NCBI GenBank assembly: GCA_027033875.1 | Contig: JALVKK010000139.1 | Coordinates: forward strand, 1 to 12,906 | Direction: 5' to 3' | Length of the DNA: 12,906 nucleotides | Source: Flavobacteriales bacterium | GTDB lineage: Bacteria; Bacteroidota; Bacteroidia; Flavobacteriales; Flavobacteriaceae | Shown here: positions 8,401 to 12,906 of the stretch, in pieces | How positions within the stretch are numbered: the stretch's first letter is position 1 | How the letters are laid out: every line of letters begins with the position of its first letter | The notes under the pieces: model-generated | The model's input: the letters and a program-made list of their open reading frames with translations, nothing else | Told to the model about the DNA's origin: nothing | The model's database searches: none | Position numbers and translations under genes: made by a program

Positions 8401-9665
8401 TTTTCCATCGAGACGTAATCGGTACCGTTGACCGCCGTAAGAGCTGTAAATCCTTGTGATACGGAAAAAATATCACGAATATTGTTATTGAGATAACCAC
8501 CGTTGCCGATTAAGTCAGGGTCAAATTTATTGACTGAATTATCCGGTGGCGCACTTGCATTGATAATAAAATCAGCCGGCGGGTTGTCCAATCCGATGTT
8601 ATAATTTTCACCCAAATCTTGAAGCGCTACGATATTCCGAATGTTTTCGGTTTGGGTGCTGCGGTTGGTTTTCCAAACTTCTATACGGGTAATCATAGCC
8701 GTACTGTTGATAAAAGGATAGTTTTTGACCGCTTCGGTGTAGTGGTCTTTAAAATATTGGGCTAAAAAATAGTGCCGGTTATCTTCGTATTGCAAAATAG
8801 GTTGTTCAAATTTTTCAATCACCTGATCGCCTTGAGCTTGAATACTTTTGGTTCCTGATTTTTGCTCGGCTACAACTGCTGTAATGTAGGTTTTACCAAA
8901 TCGCAATTCCGTTTTCAGACCGAACAAACTTTGAACACCGTGTACCAAACTGTTTTGACTTTTCATACTGACGTTCCCCAATTCGACATTTTGCAAAATA
9001 TCATCTTCTGTGGGTGTATAATTCAACTTGATTTGGTTGTTGAAATCAAAAGTCGATTGGGTGTCGTAATTCAAATCCAAATTCAGACGTGTTCCGATTT
9101 TTCCTTTGAGTCCCATACTGATTTTTTGATCGAAATCAAAGGACAAATTAGAACGGTTTCTCACCGGCAAAGCCGGATTGTCCCGTTTGGTATAACGCAA
9201 TCCCAAATCGAGACTGAAATTTCCTTTGGGTTGAATATTGATAGTGTTACTACCAAATACGCTTTCAAAAAACTTGGAATTGATATAATAAGTCGGCAGC
9301 AAATCTTTACGTTTTTTCTTGGCATCTTCTGTATTGCCGGCTATAGCTTGGTTGCGGTCTTTAAAATTTTGATTCATTTTTTCTTTCAATACCCGCTTGT
9401 AATATTGTTCGGGGGTTAATATCCAAGGATAAGCCAAATTGTAACTTCCGACTTTTTTGTTAAAATAAAACAAATTTGTTTTCGGATCATAAGTATATAG
9501 ACTTTGAATACTATCGGGATCGGGCAATTGCAAAACCGCAGAGTTTATTTGCTGCTGAATAGTATCTTGTTGTGTCGTTTGGTTATTTTGAGCATTAGAT
9601 TTATTAGGTAAAAAGCTAACAAATAATAACCAAAATAATATGTAAAATGAAAAATATTTTTTCAT
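2430..9665 (-). CDS. sprA: SprA, outer-membrane translocon of the type IX secretion system
   Basis: Giant beta-barrel (Sov in Porphyromonas) that conducts folded cargo across the outer membrane in the type IX system and is needed for gliding in Flavobacterium. At 2411 aa it is close to the roughly 2400 aa of the Flavobacterium protein. Residues 1-25 are a Sec signal peptide, probably cleaved at SNA|Q. Conserved SprA-type segments include the aromatic and charged N-terminal region at 125-270, AGGRTLVEGIDYVV near 676, YIEDFESS near 824, RWGGIMRY and the DPYYNN segment near 960-990, and YWFNELRLS at about 1491-1499. Alternating hydrophobic beta-strands continue to a C-terminal KYTFGN. Residues 1126-1150 are Asn-rich and 1908-1958 are a Lys/Asn-rich linker. 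Only two cysteines occur (1329 and 1488). The reading frame is intact. It lies 22 bp after ruvA and has no promoter of its own in that gap. Confidence 0.96.
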   Translation of the reverse strand: MKKYFSFYILFWLLFVSFLPNKSNAQNNQTTQQDTIQQQINSAVLQLPDPDSIQSLYTYDPKTNLFYFNKKVGSYNLAYPWILTPEQYYKRVLKEKMNQNFKDRNQAIAGNTEDAKKKRKDLLPTYYINSKFFESVFGSNTINIQPKGNFSLDLGLRYTKRDNPALPVRNRSNLSFDFDQKISMGLKGKIGTRLNLDLNYDTQSTFDFNNQIKLNYTPTEDDILQNVELGNVSMKSQNSLVHGVQSLFGLKTELRFGKTYITAVVAEQKSGTKSIQAQGDQVIEKFEQPILQYEDNRHYFLAQYFKDHYTEAVKNYPFINSTAMITRIEVWKTNRSTQTENIRNIVALQDLGENYNIGLDNPPADFIINASAPPDNSVNKFDPDLIGNGGYLNNNIRDIFSVSQGFTALTAVNGTDYVSMENTVKLDSSQYTLHPKLGYITLKQKLNADEVLAVAFEYTINGQVYRVGEFSDNGIVYPQTLIVKLLKSNMVSTEEPDWDLMMKNIYALNAFDIDPNDFRLNILYVDPTPLNYISPINGVPLPDDVKQRILLNVFNMDRLTAQGDPQPKGDGFFDFVPGITIDAREGRVIFTSTEPFGKYLFEKLKTGNEDYNDPNTWNENQKHYVYKELYVMSKTQAEQFTNKNKFVLKGQYKTAGGGGIPIGGFNIPRGSVTVTAGGRTLVEGIDYVVNYQIGRVNIINPSISQANIPIQVSVEQNSIFQQTTKVFTGIDVQHKFNKDFSLGATYMSFKEKPLSWKANYGSEPLNNKLIGFNGQFSTKAPFLTRMVNRLPNVKSDAESTFAVKAEAAYLFPGLADVSDVNGRSTTYIEDFESSQNFIDLRSYYAWHLSSVPARFPESQQLDNLESGKNRAKLAWYSVDPIFYTNPPTDITQDDLSQEEVRQISINEIFDQDVPSGYPTVVHPLNLTFFPKERGPYNFDTGLDPNTGELLHPEQRWGGIMRYLQTNDFEQANVEYIDIWVMDPYYNNPNPPAGGKLYIDLGYMSEDILFDGRKQYENGLPGDGTDDNTVTTNLARVPTHQSIVYAFSNDADERPHQDVGLDGLSDDREQSFFANYLNSLPANLQNSFQNDPAADDYINYLDVSGDIIERYKNFNGTEGNTPIDAANNNYNNTYNNNTNGNNNTYGATGNNTFPDVEDIDRDQSMNTIESYYEYALDIKPGLTVNDPYVADVKESSVTLPNGNQQTSRWIQFKIPVHEYTSKQGNISDFRSIKFMRMYLNGFTEDRITLRFASLNLVRADWKKFSLSLDPSDPDPTDDNTTVETAAVSIQDNAARQPIPYVLPPGIEREEIYQQNSQIRQNEQSLSLKVCHLEPKDARGVYKYNSVDMRQFKRLEMFIHAESVDANPDLQDDEAIGFIRFGNDLTDNFYEVQIPLKVTPFGTSDPEEIWPLENRIDLKLELLNKIKLEMIKNHTINTTALPVYFDEATLDPSAADKPNRLIIGMKGNPNFGDVKVIMVGVRNTAGQPICGEYWFNELRLSEMKNKGGWASNATIDANLADFATISFTGGISTEGFGGLEEGPLQRNLEDTKRYNFNTNINMGKLLPKKWNITFPVNYTVSEEFITPKYDPIWRDITVQDRLDIANNTKQRDSIRQVAQAYTRHRGITLSGVKKGYSNETDKNTATNNQVNNKTGKKKSKKHFYDIENFTFDFAYNEVYHSDYEIASNKDETTRLGMNYAYNFKELSFAPFKKSKKLKSKHLRFVKDFNFNIVPSNITITSNINRRFNNLHFREIEDYGLAIPPLQNRDYSFDWGYTLNYNPTKSIQTSFGITHNRAVKNYLLPDGSTDFNNSIWTNYFAIGKPLTHTQNINLSYNLPLQKLPLLNFLNLTYVYNGTFQWQKSSEALADINGYDLGNTIQNSNSHQVNANIDMRKLYRELGITKFQKRLMGKGRQRSKNNKPKAGPKNKAKTSDKSDKNNKSNNKDNNNNSKNISDNKQKTEVAGTGQNKFFGTLLGILTGFQSLKITYKRNNGLMLPGYLKSVGFFGTTEPSLPFTLGWNDDQIRYEAAKRGWLSQYPDFNDPYIKTFSEDLGYQGTIKPVKNLSISFKGQKSYMENLSEQFNAVGNTYHPLIPTTMGNYSVSTILAKTAFEEISLKNSPAFERMLNNRLIIARRLAMQRGLTVPASGYPNGYGPLQPEVLMYAFITGYANSKPENLGLKAFKQFPVPNWRIKLSGLNKVKWLKKIFKNLSLEHSYQSDYTINQFTNNLQTFENPNARDISGNYYSPYVMDNITLTEAFNPLIKINMEMQNSLKMDISMKQDRAMSLNLNNYTLSEVAGKEYTVGLGYRLKDITLPLSLAGRRIEFTSDLILKIDASIRNNITILRSLSDDNNQITAGQTMYNLKFSADYALTKALSAILFYNHSYSEYAISTSYPFTNIRGGLTIKYTFGN
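6216..6290 (-). repeat. Asn-codon-rich tract inside sprA
   Basis: These 25 codons (residues 1126-1150) contain 14 Asn, interspersed with Thr, Tyr and Gly, encoded by near-repeats of AAC and AAT. The tract stays in frame. It lies just before the conserved PDVEDIDRD segment, so it is probably a length-variable surface loop. Confidence 0.7.
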
Positions 9666-9687
9666 CGAATGCTTTTTTGTTAAAAAA

Positions 9688-10275
9688 TTAAAAACGTTTT
9701 AATGCTTCTTTTATTGTTTTTTCGAGGCTGATTTCAGGAATTTCTTTTAAAATTTGTTCAATTATTTTTTCACTTCGTTTTTTAGGGAATCCCAAGGCTT
9801 CTAGAGCTGACATGGCTTCATTTTTTACGGGTGATGATATTGTGTTTTTGTCTGTTTTAGGACTGATATTATAAGTTTTTAAGATCTTGTCTTTTAGTTC
9901 GATAATAGCTCTTTGAGCGGTTTTTGCACCGATACCTTTGATGGCTTTCAATGCAGCGACATCTTCGTTGGCGATAACCTGTTGCACTTCTTTGGAAGTC
10001 ATAGCCGATAAAATCAACATGGCCGTATTGGCACCGATACCTGATACGGAAATCAGTAATTTGAAAATTTCCCGTTCGAGTTGATCGATAAAACCGTATA
10101 ACAAATGCGCGTCCTCTCTGACGATTTGTAAGCTATATAGCATAATTTCTTCTTCGGGATTGATTTGAGAATAGGTATTTAACGAAACGGCTATATGATA
10201 ACCGATGCCGTGATTGTCAATAACAACATAGGTTGGCGTCAATTCAAAGACTTTTCCTCTGACAAATGAAATCAT
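9688..10275 (-). CDS. ruvA: Holliday junction branch migration protein RuvA
   Basis: DNA-binding subunit of the RuvAB branch-migration motor. Tetramers clamp the four-way junction and load the RuvB helicase, and RuvC then resolves the junction. At 195 aa the protein is of normal length. Residues 1-62 are the N-terminal OB-fold (MISFVRGKVFEL start). Two helix-hairpin-helix motifs follow, around SVSGIGANTA at 76-85 and AIKGIGAKTA at 111-120. A linker rich in Lys, Ser and Thr spans 135-152, and domain III, which contacts RuvB, includes EAMSALEALGFPKK at 153-166. ruvB and ruvC are not in the window. It lies 96 bp from the plsC-like gene, has its own -7 box, and is followed 22 bp later by sprA, so it is probably the first gene of a ruvA-sprA unit. 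Confidence 0.97.
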   Translation of the reverse strand: MISFVRGKVFELTPTYVVIDNHGIGYHIAVSLNTYSQINPEEEIMLYSLQIVREDAHLLYGFIDQLEREIFKLLISVSGIGANTAMLILSAMTSKEVQQVIANEDVAALKAIKGIGAKTAQRAIIELKDKILKTYNISPKTDKNTISSPVKNEAMSALEALGFPKKRSEKIIEQILKEIPEISLEKTIKEALKRF

Positions 10276-10291
10276 ATGTAAAATGTTTGCC

Positions 10292-10299
10292 CAAAAGTA
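10292..10299 (-). promoter_or_regulatory. ruvA(-sprA) -7 promoter box
   Basis: The minus strand reads TACTTTTG, an exact TAnnTTTG, ending 16 bases before the ruvA ATG. At a spacing of 21 bases the -33 position holds TTTA (10321-10324), a three-of-four match that lies inside the 9-bp tandem repeat array. It is the only promoter candidate I see for sprA. Confidence 0.55.
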
Positions 10300-10312
10300 T
10301 GAAAAATAGTTA

Positions 10313-10348
10313 AAAGTTCATAAAGTTTGTAAAGTTCATAAAGTTTAA
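10313..10348 (+). repeat. 9-bp tandem repeat, four units of AAAGTTYRT
   Basis: Four consecutive 9-base units are AAAGTTCAT, AAAGTTTGT, AAAGTTCAT and AAAGTTTAA. The array begins 23 bp past the plsC-like stop and reaches into the ruvA promoter's -33 region. A related array sits at 12873-12906. It is not CRISPR, because the unit is far too short and there are no spacers. Confidence 0.85.
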
Positions 10349-10371
10349 ATATTGAAAATTAGAAACAGGTT

Positions 10372-11133
10372 TTAAACTTTCAATTTTTCGCTCGGTGGCG
10401 GTACTTTTATCAAATCGCGATGTTGTTCTATGGCGCATGTTATTTTTTCAGTGATTTTGTCGATGGTATCATTTTCATAATCAATGGGTAAGGGAGGTTT
10501 TATAATCATTCGTTGGGTGATCCCGCGTTTTTTTATTTGCAAACCTTTTTTATCAAACGAACGTCTGAATCCGTCAATAACGATAGGGATTACAATCGGT
10601 TTGTTTGTTTTGATGATATGTCCCGTACCCCGTCTGATGGGTTTGAAAGGTGTGGTTGTCCCTTGCGGAAAAGTAATGACCCAACCGTCATGAATAGCTT
10701 TACTGATATTGGTAATATCGTTAAAATTGACCGGACGATTGACATCTTTTCCTTTGGAACGCCATGTGCGAATAATGGGAATGGCGCCGACGTACATCAA
10801 AATGCGCGGTAAAATACCGGAAGTCATCGTTTCTTTGGCGGCTACATAATAGATATTATTTTTGGTATGGAACAAATATTTGATACCTTTTAAGTCGTTT
10901 TGACCGTTTAGTGCAGCAAAAAACACGTGATACATAGCGGTGGCATCGGCAAAATATGTTTGGTGGTTTGATACAAAAAGCACTTGATTTTCAGGCAGAT
11001 ACCTCAATATTTCCATGCCTTCGATTTGCAGTTCGTTAAAACCTTTGTAGCGACGTTTTGAAATGGCGCCAAAAACAAACATTACAATCTTTTTGATGAT
11101 GAGTTTGTTGCCGAAAATATCTTTTTTAAACAT
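10372..11133 (-). CDS. PlsC-like lysophospholipid acyltransferase family protein
   Basis: Probable membrane-associated acyltransferase of the 1-acyl-glycerol-3-phosphate O-acyltransferase (LPLAT) superfamily, which moves fatty acyl groups onto lipid acceptors. Its true substrate is unknown. The ATG at 11133 gives 253 aa. An in-frame TTG two codons upstream is a less likely start. Visible blocks are VSNHQTYFAD at 54-63, GAIPIIR at 116-122, FPQGTTTPF at 155-163 and VIPIVIDGFRR at 181-191. The catalytic block is unusual, because His57 and Asp63 are separated by five residues (HX5D) where the classic motif is HX4D. Block III has FPQG in place of FPEG. A hydrophobic stretch near 12-23 may dip into the membrane. 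It could act on phospholipid, ornithine lipid or another acceptor. It is transcribed divergently from the 75-aa gene. Confidence 0.85.
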   Translation of the reverse strand: MFKKDIFGNKLIIKKIVMFVFGAISKRRYKGFNELQIEGMEILRYLPENQVLFVSNHQTYFADATAMYHVFFAALNGQNDLKGIKYLFHTKNNIYYVAAKETMTSGILPRILMYVGAIPIIRTWRSKGKDVNRPVNFNDITNISKAIHDGWVITFPQGTTTPFKPIRRGTGHIIKTNKPIVIPIVIDGFRRSFDKKGLQIKKRGITQRMIIKPPLPIDYENDTIDKITEKITCAIEQHRDLIKVPPPSEKLKV

Positions 11134-11167
11134 AATCAATTCTTCATTTTGAACCTAATCGTTATTT

Positions 11168-11175
11168 CAAAGGTA
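11168..11175 (-). promoter_or_regulatory. plsC-like gene -7 promoter box
   Basis: The minus strand reads TACCTTTG, an exact TAnnTTTG, ending 34 bases before the ATG. The expected -33 position has no TTTG and instead coincides with one arm of the inverted repeat at 11187-11202. Confidence 0.5.
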
Positions 11176-11186
11176 CGATTTTTTTT

Positions 11187-11202
11187 AAATATCGGGATAT
11201 TT
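11187..11202. promoter_or_regulatory. inverted repeat between divergent promoters, possible operator
   Basis: AAATATC and GATATTT form a perfect 7-bp inverted repeat around GG. The dyad covers the -33 position of the plsC-like promoter and ends 3 bases before the -33 TTTG of the 75-aa gene's promoter. That placement suits a regulator binding site controlling both genes, but the arms are AT-rich and no regulator gene is nearby. Confidence 0.35.
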
Positions 11203-11205
11203 TAT

Positions 11206-11238
11206 TTTGTTCTGATTTCGTTTTCTTGCATAATTTTG
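11206..11238 (+). promoter_or_regulatory. promoter of the 75-aa gene
   Basis: TTTG at 11206-11209 and TAATTTTG at 11231-11238 are separated by 21 bases, an exact Bacteroidota-type promoter. The -7 box ends 23 bases before the ATG. Confidence 0.7.
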
Positions 11239-11261
11239 TATATTTAGCTAAAAATTAATTT

Positions 11262-11489
11262 ATGAAATTACCCGAATATCTAATAGCCGATAATTCTGAT
11301 TTGCAAGACGATATATTTGTTTTGCATACGGAATATCCGCGTTTTATCATCAATATGGCGACAGACGAAATAGAGTGGTTTGACCAATTTAGTCAGCAAG
11401 AAGCCGAGGATAATGCCGATGTTATAGAATCTGCTATCAAAGCCGCTTATGATTTTTTTGAACAAGAGATGAAAAAATACGAGTCATAA
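11262..11489 (+). CDS. small acidic protein of unknown function
   Basis: A 75-aa protein with no recognised domain. It is strongly acidic, has no signal peptide or membrane segment, and is probably cytosolic. The first part (about 1-42) looks like short beta-strands, with FVLHTEYPRFIINM at 19-32 followed by EIEWFDQF at 36-43. The second part (44-75) is a predicted acidic helix rich in Glu, Asp, Gln and Ala that ends in aromatics and lysines. Support that it is a real gene comes from an exact promoter upstream, a position between two real genes, and coding-like composition with no competing frame. I recall similar short proteins in Bacteroidota, but I cannot confirm that here. It is divergent from the plsC-like gene and 97 bp ahead of rarA, which has its own -7 box. 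No function is assigned. Confidence 0.75.
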   Translation: MKLPEYLIADNSDLQDDIFVLHTEYPRFIINMATDEIEWFDQFSQQEAEDNADVIESAIKAAYDFFEQEMKKYES

Positions 11490-11562
11490 TAAGCTTTGGA
11501 TTTGAGATGTGAAATATTTTCTTTTTTCAGAATACTGACTTTCAATTTTCAACTAATATATC

Positions 11563-11570
11563 TATCTTTG
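11563..11570 (+). promoter_or_regulatory. rarA -7 promoter box
   Basis: TATCTTTG is an exact TAnnTTTG ending 16 bases before the rarA ATG, implying a very short leader. At 19 to 20 bases upstream there is only a partial -33 match (CTTTC, 11539-11543). Confidence 0.5.
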
Positions 11571-11586
11571 CGTATATATTAAAAAG

Positions 11587-12873
11587 ATGCAAATACCGCA
11601 AATTCCATTAGCCGAACGAGTACGTCCGAAAGATTTAGAAAGTTATATAGGGCAAGAACATCTTATGGCTAAAAATGCGGTTTTGCGCAATCAAATTGAA
11701 GCAAATCTTTTGTCGTCCGTTATATTATGGGGACCACCGGGAACCGGCAAAACTACTTTGGCACAAATTATTGCAACTGAAACCAAACGACCTTTTCATA
11801 AGTTGAGCGCGATAAATTCCGGTGTCAAAGACATCAGAAATATATTGGATAGAGTCAAAAATCAACCGGGATTGTTTAATCAAACCACTCCCATTTTATT
11901 CATAGACGAAATCCACCGATTTAACAAATCGCAACAAGACAGTTTGCTCGAAGCCGTTGAAAAAGCTTGGGTAACTTTGATTGGCGCTACGACCGAAAAT
12001 CCGAGTTTTGAAATCAATAATGCATTGTTGTCTCGTTGTCAGGTATTTACTTTGAAGACTTTGGACGAACAATCTCTGCAAAAGATATTACAACGGGCTT
12101 TACAAACCGACGAATGGTTAAAAAAACAAGATATTGTCTTAAAAGAAACCGGAGCTTTGATTCATTATTCGGGCGGTGATGCACGCAAACTGTTAAATCT
12201 GTTTGAACAAACGGTTTTGCAACTATTAGGAAATACGCCTGTTATCATAACCGACGAAGCCGTAAAAGACAGTGTCAAAAATAATGCTTTTTTGTACGAT
12301 AAAAAAGGGGAGATGCATTACAATATTGTTTCGGCTTTTATCAAGTCGGTTAGAGGAAGCGATCCCAATGCGGCGGTTTATTGGTTAGCCCGAATGATTG
12401 AAGGTGGCGAAGATCCTGTTTTTATTGCCCGTCGGTTGATTATTTTGGCATCTGAAGATATCGGATTGGCAAATCCTAAGGCTTTGCTCATTGCCAATGC
12501 GGCTTTTGATGCCGTAAACAAAATAGGTTGGCCCGAAGCAAGGATAACTTTGGCAGAAGCAACAATTTATCTCGCTGTTTCGCCAAAAAGCAATTCGGCT
12601 TATATGGCTATTAACAAAGCGCAGCAATTGGTAAAAGAAAGCGGAAATTTGGAAGTGCCTCTGTCCTTGCGCAACGCACCGACCAAGTTGATGAAAGAAC
12701 AAGGTTACGGCAAGGATTATAAATATGCGCATAGTTATGAAGGTAATTTTGTAAAAATGAATTTTATGCCGAAAACACTTAAGAATATGACCTTGTATCA
12801 ACCGGGAAATAACGTTAAAGAGATAAAATATAAAAAAGATTTGAAGAATAAGTGGGGAGATAAATATAGTTGA
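11587..12873 (+). CDS. rarA: replication-associated recombination protein RarA (MgsA), AAA+ ATPase
   Basis: Homolog of E. coli RarA, yeast Mgs1 and human WRNIP1. It is a clamp-loader-related ATPase acting at stalled forks and single-stranded gaps. At 428 aa it is complete and close to the usual length of about 440. Walker A GPPGTGKT is at 49-56, Walker B LFIDE at 104-108, sensor 1 ATTEN at 134-138, the arginine finger is Arg150 in LLSRC, and sensor 2 is GGDARK at 196-201. The C-terminal half (about 250-410) is the MgsA tetramerisation region, with SVRGSDPNAAVYWLARM and SEDIGLANP segments typical of the family. It lacks the ubiquitin-binding zinc finger of eukaryotic homologs, as expected for bacteria. 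It follows the 75-aa gene by 97 bp and has its own -7 box. Its stop codon TGA runs directly into a 9-bp tandem repeat array. Confidence 0.96.
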   Translation: MQIPQIPLAERVRPKDLESYIGQEHLMAKNAVLRNQIEANLLSSVILWGPPGTGKTTLAQIIATETKRPFHKLSAINSGVKDIRNILDRVKNQPGLFNQTTPILFIDEIHRFNKSQQDSLLEAVEKAWVTLIGATTENPSFEINNALLSRCQVFTLKTLDEQSLQKILQRALQTDEWLKKQDIVLKETGALIHYSGGDARKLLNLFEQTVLQLLGNTPVIITDEAVKDSVKNNAFLYDKKGEMHYNIVSAFIKSVRGSDPNAAVYWLARMIEGGEDPVFIARRLIILASEDIGLANPKALLIANAAFDAVNKIGWPEARITLAEATIYLAVSPKSNSAYMAINKAQQLVKESGNLEVPLSLRNAPTKLMKEQGYGKDYKYAHSYEGNFVKMNFMPKTLKNMTLYQPGNNVKEIKYKKDLKNKWGDKYS

Positions 12874-12906
12874 AAGTTTGTAATGTTTGTAATGTTTATA
12901 AAGTTT
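12873..12906 (+). repeat. 9-bp tandem repeat, at least 3.8 units, cut by window end
   Basis: Units AAAGTTTGT, AATGTTTGT, AATGTTTAT and a partial AAAGTTT follow each other without spacers. The first base of the array is the last base of the rarA stop codon. The unit is closely related to the array at 10313-10348, and it continues past the right edge. Confidence 0.8.

Noticed and set aside
8862..9419. 185-aa open frame on the + strand opposite sprA
   Set aside because: It lies entirely antisense to the conserved N-terminal part of SprA and shows no recognisable domain. Long antisense frames are expected over a 7-kb gene.
10313..10348. CRISPR array or phage attachment site
   Set aside because: The unit is 9 bp with no spacers, and there are no cas, integrase or tRNA genes nearby.
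11134..11139. TTG start for the acyltransferase two codons before its ATG
   Set aside because: The ATG at 11133 is a better start and the two extra residues add no conserved sequence.
12385..12801. 138-aa open frame antisense to rarA
   Set aside because: It is contained within the conserved RarA C-terminal region on the other strand, with no family resemblance.
184..12873. serS-rarA linkage as in Escherichia coli
   Set aside because: Here the two genes lie about 10 kb apart, so their presence in one window is not the operon linkage seen in enterobacteria.
1..12906. Hidden defence, mobile or biosynthetic system
   Set aside because: Every large frame is explained by a known core gene. No transposase, integrase, nuclease, toxin pair or biosynthetic cluster is visible on either strand.

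Overview
The window looks like a chromosomal core region of a member of the Bacteroidota, most likely a gliding or type IX-secreting lineage such as Flavobacteriia or a relative. The evidence is a full-length SprA-type translocon gene (2411 codons), AT-rich DNA, no clear Shine-Dalgarno sequences, and promoters of the Bacteroidota form TTTG-N19-21-TAnnTTTG. The class or genus cannot be fixed from this sequence alone.

Layout from left to right. Positions 1-183 are a leader with a good promoter for serS (seryl-tRNA synthetase, + strand). serS converges on a minus-strand block which, in its own direction of transcription, runs plsC-like acyltransferase, ruvA, sprA, gcvH, vanZ-like. ruvA and sprA are 22 bp apart and look co-transcribed. 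gcvH has its own promoter and overlaps the vanZ-like gene by 35 bp. The plsC-like gene faces away from a small acidic conserved-looking gene (75 aa, + strand), and a 7-bp inverted repeat lies between their two promoters. rarA (AAA+ replication-recombination ATPase, + strand) follows and closes the window.

Functions: SprA is the outer-membrane channel of the type IX secretion system. RuvA and RarA act at stalled or recombining replication forks. GcvH carries lipoate for glycine cleavage. SerRS charges tRNA-Ser, and the acyltransferase belongs to lipid metabolism. The VanZ-like membrane protein and the 75-aa protein have no assigned role. The genes are mostly housekeeping and do not form one pathway. 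The ruvA-sprA-gcvH-vanZ order is, as I recall it, recurrent in Bacteroidota genomes.

I see no mobile element, CRISPR array, tRNA, rRNA or defence system. No intergenic gap exceeds 300 bp. The most interesting non-coding signals are a 9-bp tandem repeat family present in two separate intergenic spots, the divergent-promoter dyad, and an exact TAnnTTTG box before every gene that starts a transcription unit. I did not find a convincing undescribed system.
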